From Actinoallomurus soli (GTDB lineage: Bacteria > Actinomycetota > Actinomycetes > Streptosporangiales > Streptosporangiaceae), in NCBI RefSeq assembly GCF_024055715.1, contig NZ_JAMXMV010000001.1, positions 682,001-746,000 on the forward strand: 64,000 bases of DNA, in the 5' to 3' direction. Position 1 is the stretch's first letter, and the number at the start of each line of letters is the position of its first letter. Below are positions 59,893 to 64,000 of this stretch, one piece after another. The position numbers were made by a program, and so were the translations under genes. The notes beneath the pieces were generated by a model. It ran no database searches and had not been told where the DNA came from. It saw only the letters and a list, made by a program, of their open reading frames with translations.

Positions 59893-61500
59893 GTGAGCGC
59901 TCCTCGATCCGCCTTCAGCCGCCGCGAATTCCTGCGCTACAGCGGGATAATGAGCGCCGCGGCCGCCCTCTCCACCACGGTCTCCGCGTGCGGGGGCCCC
60001 GCCTCGACCGGCTCGGCCGGCTCCGGTGGCGACAAGGACCTCGTCACCGTGGTCATCGGCTACGGCAACGACCAGACCTGGGACCCGACGATGACCGCGT
60101 CGGCGTTCGCCATGGCCGGCAACAACCACATCTACGAGGGGCTGGTCGACACCGACCCGATCACCCGCGCGCCGTACCCGGCACTGGCCACGGCCCTCCC
60201 GGCGGACCCCTCCGCGACCACCTGGAAGTTCACGCTGCGGCCTGGCGCCAAGTGGCACGACGGGCAGCCGGTCACCGTCGACGACGTGCTGTTCACCTTC
60301 GACCGCGTGCAGGACGGTTCCACGCTGGTGTCCTCCTTCTTCACCACCTGGCTGAAGGAGGTCCGCAAGGTCGACGAGACCTCGGTCGAGCTCGTCTTCA
60401 CGTTCTCCTTCCCCGACGCGCTGCAGCGGCTGACCATCGCCAAGATCATGCCCAAGCACGTCTTCGGACAGCCGGGCGGCTGGGACGCGGCCAAGAACGG
60501 CAAGGCCGTCGGCTCCGGCCCGTACAAGATGACCGCGCACCACCCGAAGTCCAACACCACCTTCGAGGCGTTCGCCGACTACAACGGCCCCCGCAAGCCG
60601 GCGATCAGGAAGATGAACTGGCTGTCGATCGTGGACGCCTCGGCCCGGGTCGCGAAGATCTCCGGCGGCGGCGCCGAGGCGCAGATCGCCGACAACGTGC
60701 CGTACGCCAACATCGACCAGCTCCGCAAGCAGGGGCTGACCGTCGAGGGCGGCAAGGGCATGAACCACATGTTCCTGATGTTCAACACCGCCCAGAAGCC
60801 GTTCGACGACATGCGGGTGCGCCAGGCGCTGCTCTACGCCATCGACACCAAGAAGATGATCGACGTGGCGCTCAAGGGCCACGGCACGCCGGCCAGCAGC
60901 TTCCTCAACAAGGAGAACCCGGCGTACGCCCCGGCCAAGACGGTCTACGACTACAACCCGGACAAGGCCAAGTCGCTGCTCGCCGCCGCCGGCGTGAAGA
61001 ACCTGTCGATCAACCTGATGGCGGTCAACGTCAGCTGGATCGCCGACTGCCTGCCGACCATCGCCAACTCCTGGAACGCCATCGGGGTCAAGACCTCGCT
61101 CGAGCCACAGGACACCAGCGCGCTGTTCACCAAGATGGACCAGTCGCAGAACTACCAGGTCGTCGCGGCCGCCTCGAACCCCAACCAGTTCGGCCTCGAC
61201 GCCGACCTGATCCTCCGCTACAACTACACGTCCGGCGGCACCTGGATGAAGTACACCAAGTGGGACAAGAGCTCGGACGCCAAGTCCCTGTTCGCGCTGA
61301 TGGACCGGGCGACCCGGGAGCCGGACAAGACCAAGAAGCTCGAGCTGCTGCACCAGTACCTCGACGTCATCGCCGAGCAGGCCGTGCTCTACCCGGTCCT
61401 GCACACCGAGCTGATGACCGCGTGGAACCCCAAGAAGCTCACCGGCGTCCGGGCCCAGGCGTACCCCGGCGTCAACCTGCTGCAGGCCAAGCGCGTCTGA
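59893..61500 (+). CDS. ABC substrate-binding lipoprotein, family 5 (second importer)
   Basis: The 535-residue Tat lipoprotein has motif RREFLRYSG, lipobox VSAC and a Ser/Gly linker. It resembles the SBP at 16411-18015 over its whole length, for example the FDDMRVRQALLYAIDT region. GTG 59893 has GGGAG upstream. Because operator and regulator are shared in type, it should bind a related sugar, perhaps another sialic acid form or oligosaccharide; the substrate is inferred only. Confidence 0.88.
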   Translation: MSAPRSAFSRREFLRYSGIMSAAAALSTTVSACGGPASTGSAGSGGDKDLVTVVIGYGNDQTWDPTMTASAFAMAGNNHIYEGLVDTDPITRAPYPALATALPADPSATTWKFTLRPGAKWHDGQPVTVDDVLFTFDRVQDGSTLVSSFFTTWLKEVRKVDETSVELVFTFSFPDALQRLTIAKIMPKHVFGQPGGWDAAKNGKAVGSGPYKMTAHHPKSNTTFEAFADYNGPRKPAIRKMNWLSIVDASARVAKISGGGAEAQIADNVPYANIDQLRKQGLTVEGGKGMNHMFLMFNTAQKPFDDMRVRQALLYAIDTKKMIDVALKGHGTPASSFLNKENPAYAPAKTVYDYNPDKAKSLLAAAGVKNLSINLMAVNVSWIADCLPTIANSWNAIGVKTSLEPQDTSALFTKMDQSQNYQVVAAASNPNQFGLDADLILRYNYTSGGTWMKYTKWDKSSDAKSLFALMDRATREPDKTKKLELLHQYLDVIAEQAVLYPVLHTELMTAWNPKKLTGVRAQAYPGVNLLQAKRV

Positions 61501-61543
61501 CCGCCCGCCTCCGTCCCCCGATCCGAATCCTCAGGAGGCACCC

Positions 61544-62467
61544 GTGGCAGCGATCGCCAGAATGCTGGTGCGCCGCGTCCTCATCCTGATCCCCCTGTTG
61601 CTGGGCGTGGTCCTGTTCGTCTTCATCGTCATGCGGTTCTCCGACAACAAGCCGGAGTACGCCTACTTCCAGGGCGCCAACCCGACCGCGGAGCAGATCC
61701 ACCGGTTCCAGGTGGAGAACGGCCTGCTCGACCCCCTGCCCGTGCGGTACGTGCGGTTCGTCGGCCGGCTGCTGCACGGCGACATGGGCACGAGCGCGCT
61801 CACCAAGGCGCCGGTGCGCAGCTCCATCGCCACCGCCCTGCCGCTGACCCTCCAGCTGACCCTGTTCGGCGTCATCGCCGCGATCTTCCGGGACCGCTGG
61901 CCGGATCAGGTCATCCGGCTGGTGTCGCTGGTCGGGGTCGCCTCACCGGCCTTCTGGCTGGCGCTGCTGATGATCCAGTACCTGGCGGTCGACCGCGGCT
62001 GGTTCCCGACCGGCGGGTACATCAACCCGGCCGACTCGGTCAGCGGCTGGCTGCGGTCGCTGACGCTGCCGGCGCTCGCCCTGTCGCTGCCCATCGCGGC
62101 CTACCTCACCCGGATCATCCGCACGTCGATGGTCGAGGAGCTCGACAAGGACTACGTGCGGACCGCCATCGGCAGCGGCCTGCCGCCGGTCGTCGTGGTC
62201 GGTCGCAACGTGCTGCGCAACGCGCTGATCAACCCGCTGACCGTGCTCGGCCTGCGGGTCGGCTACCTGCTCGGCGGCGCGGTCGTCATCGAGACGATCT
62301 TCGCGCTGCCCGGCATGGGCCAGCTCATGATCACCGCGGTGCGCAACGGCGACCCGGCGGTCGTGCAGGGCGTCGTGATCACCATCGCGGTCGGCTTCGT
62401 GGTCGTCAACCTCCTCATCGACGTCCTGTACATGCTGGTCAACCCCCGACTGAGGAGCGCCGCCTGA
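61544..62467 (+). CDS. ABC transporter permease, DppB type (second importer)
   Basis: The 307-residue permease has an N-terminal TM, cytoplasmic EAA-like loop DYVRTAIGSGLPPVVVVGRNVLRN and GGAVVIETIFALPGMGQL. It is the paralogue of the permease at 15417-16376, with a shortened TM2-TM3 loop. GTG 61544 has AGGAGG. Its stop overlaps the next start by one base (TGATG). Confidence 0.9.
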   Translation: MAAIARMLVRRVLILIPLLLGVVLFVFIVMRFSDNKPEYAYFQGANPTAEQIHRFQVENGLLDPLPVRYVRFVGRLLHGDMGTSALTKAPVRSSIATALPLTLQLTLFGVIAAIFRDRWPDQVIRLVSLVGVASPAFWLALLMIQYLAVDRGWFPTGGYINPADSVSGWLRSLTLPALALSLPIAAYLTRIIRTSMVEELDKDYVRTAIGSGLPPVVVVGRNVLRNALINPLTVLGLRVGYLLGGAVVIETIFALPGMGQLMITAVRNGDPAVVQGVVITIAVGFVVVNLLIDVLYMLVNPRLRSAA

Positions 62468-64000
62468 TGCGCAGTGGACTGGCGACGCGACTGTCGCGTG
62501 CGGGCATCGGCTTCCGGCGCCTCGGCCCGGCGTCCTGGATCTCCCTGGGCGTCGTGGTCGTCATCATCCTCGCCGCGGTGCTCGCCCCGGTGCTCGCGCC
62601 GCACTCGCCGTACGTCCAGGAGGCCGCCGGCGGCGGCCCGAGTGCGTCCCACTGGATGGGTCTGGACAGCGCCAACCGCGACATCTTCTCGCGCCTGCTG
62701 TACGGCGCGCGCTGGTCGCTGGTGATCGGGCTCGGCGCGACCGCGATCGCCCTCGTCTGCGGGGGCGTCATCGGCGCCGTCGCCGCGACCTCGCGAAGGT
62801 CCGTCGACGAGGCGATCATGCGCACGCTCGACGTCATCATGGCCTTCCCCGGCATCGCGCTCGCCGCCGTGCTGGTGGCCGTCTTCGGCGGGAGCATCCC
62901 CGTCCTGGTCCTGGCCATCGCCTTCCTCTACATGCCGTCGGTGGCCCGCGTCGTCCGGGCGAACGTCCTGGCCCAGTACGGCGAGGACTACGTCGCGGCC
63001 GAGCGGGTCATCGGCGCCCGCGCCCCGCACATCCTGCTCCGGCACGTGGCCATCAACTGCGCCGCGCCGGTCCTGGTGTTCTGCACGGTGATGGTGGCCG
63101 ACGCGATCGTGTTCGAGGCGTCCCTGTCGTTCGTCGGCGCGGGCGTGCGCCCGCCGGACCCCTCGTGGGGCAGCGTCATCGCCGACGGCCGGAACATGGT
63201 GCTCACCGGCGGATGGTGGGCGACCGTCTTCCCCGGCCTGCTCATCCTGATCACGGTCCTCGCCCTGAACGTCCTCGCCGAGGGCGTCTCCGACGCCTGG
63301 GCCGCGCCGGCCGCGCGCCGGGCGGAGACGACGCGGACCGGCACCACGCGGCGGGCGGCGCCCGGCCCGGTGATCGAGCTGAAGGGCCTCGCGGAGGCCG
63401 GCCGTCGCCTGGCCGAACGCGCCCGGCCACTGCCGGACGGCGACCCCATCGTGCGGGTGAAGGACCTGAGGATCGGTTTCGAAGGCCGCCACGACGGCGT
63501 CGACATCGTGGACGGCATCTCCTTCGACGTACGGGCGGGGGAGGTGCTCGGCCTGGTCGGCGAGTCCGGCTGCGGCAAGTCCCTGACCGCACTGACGGTC
63601 ATGGGCCTGCAGCCGCGCGGCGCGCGGGTGGGCGGCGAGATCGTCTTCGACGGCCGCGACCTGCTGTCGATGTCCGCGCGGGACCGGCGGCGGCTGCTCG
63701 GCCACGACATGGCGATGATCTACCAGGACGCGCTGTCGTCGCTGAACCCGGCGATGACCGTACGGGCCCAGCTCAAGCAGGTCGTCCGGCGCGGCGGCCG
63801 GCGCACGCCGGAGGGGTTGCTGGAGCTCGTCGGCCTCGACCCCGCACGCACGCTGTCCTCGTATCCGCACGAGCTGTCCGGCGGGCAGCGCCAGCGGGTG
63901 CTCATCGCGATGGCCCTCTCCCGGGATCCCAAGCTGATCATCGCGGACGAGCCGACGACGGCGCTGGACGTGACCGTCCAGGCCCAGGTGATCGAGCTGC
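62467..64000 (+). CDS. Fused ABC permease-ATPase (second importer, cut by right edge)
   Basis: The frame is open from ATG 62467 to the window end (511 codons visible), so the C-terminus is missing. The permease half (about 1-280) has VFEASLSFVGAGV and YVAAERVIGARAP. A linker follows, then an ATPase with Walker A GESGCGKS, LSGGQRQR and IIADEPTTALD close to the edge. It has the same permease-ATPase fusion as the gene at 13381-15420, but with a shorter linker. A separate ATPase gene may follow outside the window. Confidence 0.9.
   Translation, partial: MRSGLATRLSRAGIGFRRLGPASWISLGVVVVIILAAVLAPVLAPHSPYVQEAAGGGPSASHWMGLDSANRDIFSRLLYGARWSLVIGLGATAIALVCGGVIGAVAATSRRSVDEAIMRTLDVIMAFPGIALAAVLVAVFGGSIPVLVLAIAFLYMPSVARVVRANVLAQYGEDYVAAERVIGARAPHILLRHVAINCAAPVLVFCTVMVADAIVFEASLSFVGAGVRPPDPSWGSVIADGRNMVLTGGWWATVFPGLLILITVLALNVLAEGVSDAWAAPAARRAETTRTGTTRRAAPGPVIELKGLAEAGRRLAERARPLPDGDPIVRVKDLRIGFEGRHDGVDIVDGISFDVRAGEVLGLVGESGCGKSLTALTVMGLQPRGARVGGEIVFDGRDLLSMSARDRRRLLGHDMAMIYQDALSSLNPAMTVRAQLKQVVRRGGRRTPEGLLELVGLDPARTLSSYPHELSGGQRQRVLIAMALSRDPKLIIADEPTTALDVTVQAQVIEL

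Overview
The window is high-GC DNA with short, mostly 4-nt-overlapping operons, GTG/TTG starts, a mycothiol-dependent dehydrogenase, Tat-exported lipoproteins and a kinase with an attached helix-turn-helix. This fits an actinomycete, possibly from the Streptosporangiales/Thermomonosporaceae, but the genus cannot be fixed from sequence alone.

Left edge (1-7.7 kb): a housekeeping core run scpA(partial)-scpB-rluB-aroH-tyrA-cmk-der, for chromosome condensation, rRNA modification, tyrosine/phenylalanine synthesis, CMP kinase and ribosome GTPase. It is interrupted between tyrA and cmk by a GntR-MFS operon on the other strand. A very similar GntR-MFS operon lies at 33.6-35.7 kb and shares an identical 11-bp operator half-site.

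Sialic acid region (8.5-20.7 kb): an eight-gene minus-strand operon reads SBP, permease, permease-ATPase fusion, ATPase, nanA, nanK, nanE. A FadR-type GntR regulator is divergent, and a secreted sialidase lies beyond it with its own promoter. I find a 22-bp palindrome (core GGAYRTCC with flanking ACRTCC arms) in front of the uptake operon, the sialidase and a nearby alpha/beta hydrolase. A perfect copy sits in front of a second, paralogous SBP-permease-(permease-ATPase) operon with its own paralogous regulator at 59-64 kb. Together they look like one glycan-scavenging regulon with two importers: sialidase releases the sugar, the ABC systems import it, NanA/NanK/NanE convert it to GlcNAc-6-P, and the hydrolase may remove acyl groups.

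Middle (20.8-42.8 kb): mixed accessory genes. They include hemerythrin, S-(hydroxymethyl)mycothiol dehydrogenase with its metallo-beta-lactamase partner, a TetR/FAD monooxygenase pair, an AhpD-like protein, a DUF4241-lectin protein with a recent internal duplication, a repeat-rich membrane protein, a Ser/Thr kinase, and a secreted glycosidase fused to a beta-helix domain. Decayed genes also occur: two TetR remnants and a short-chain dehydrogenase broken by one TGA.

Inositol region (42.8-52.6 kb): a GntR regulator divergent from iolC, a Cgl0159-type aldolase, iolB, iolD, a complete SBP/permease/ATPase importer and a Gfo/Idh dehydrogenase, arranged as one operon. iolA and iolE are not in the window.

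Right part (52.6-64 kb): a Tat-exported His-rich PHP phosphoesterase with an unknown partner, a lipoprotein polysaccharide deacetylase, tRNA-Pro(GGG), a TetR-DrrAB efflux module and the second sugar importer, which is cut by the right edge.
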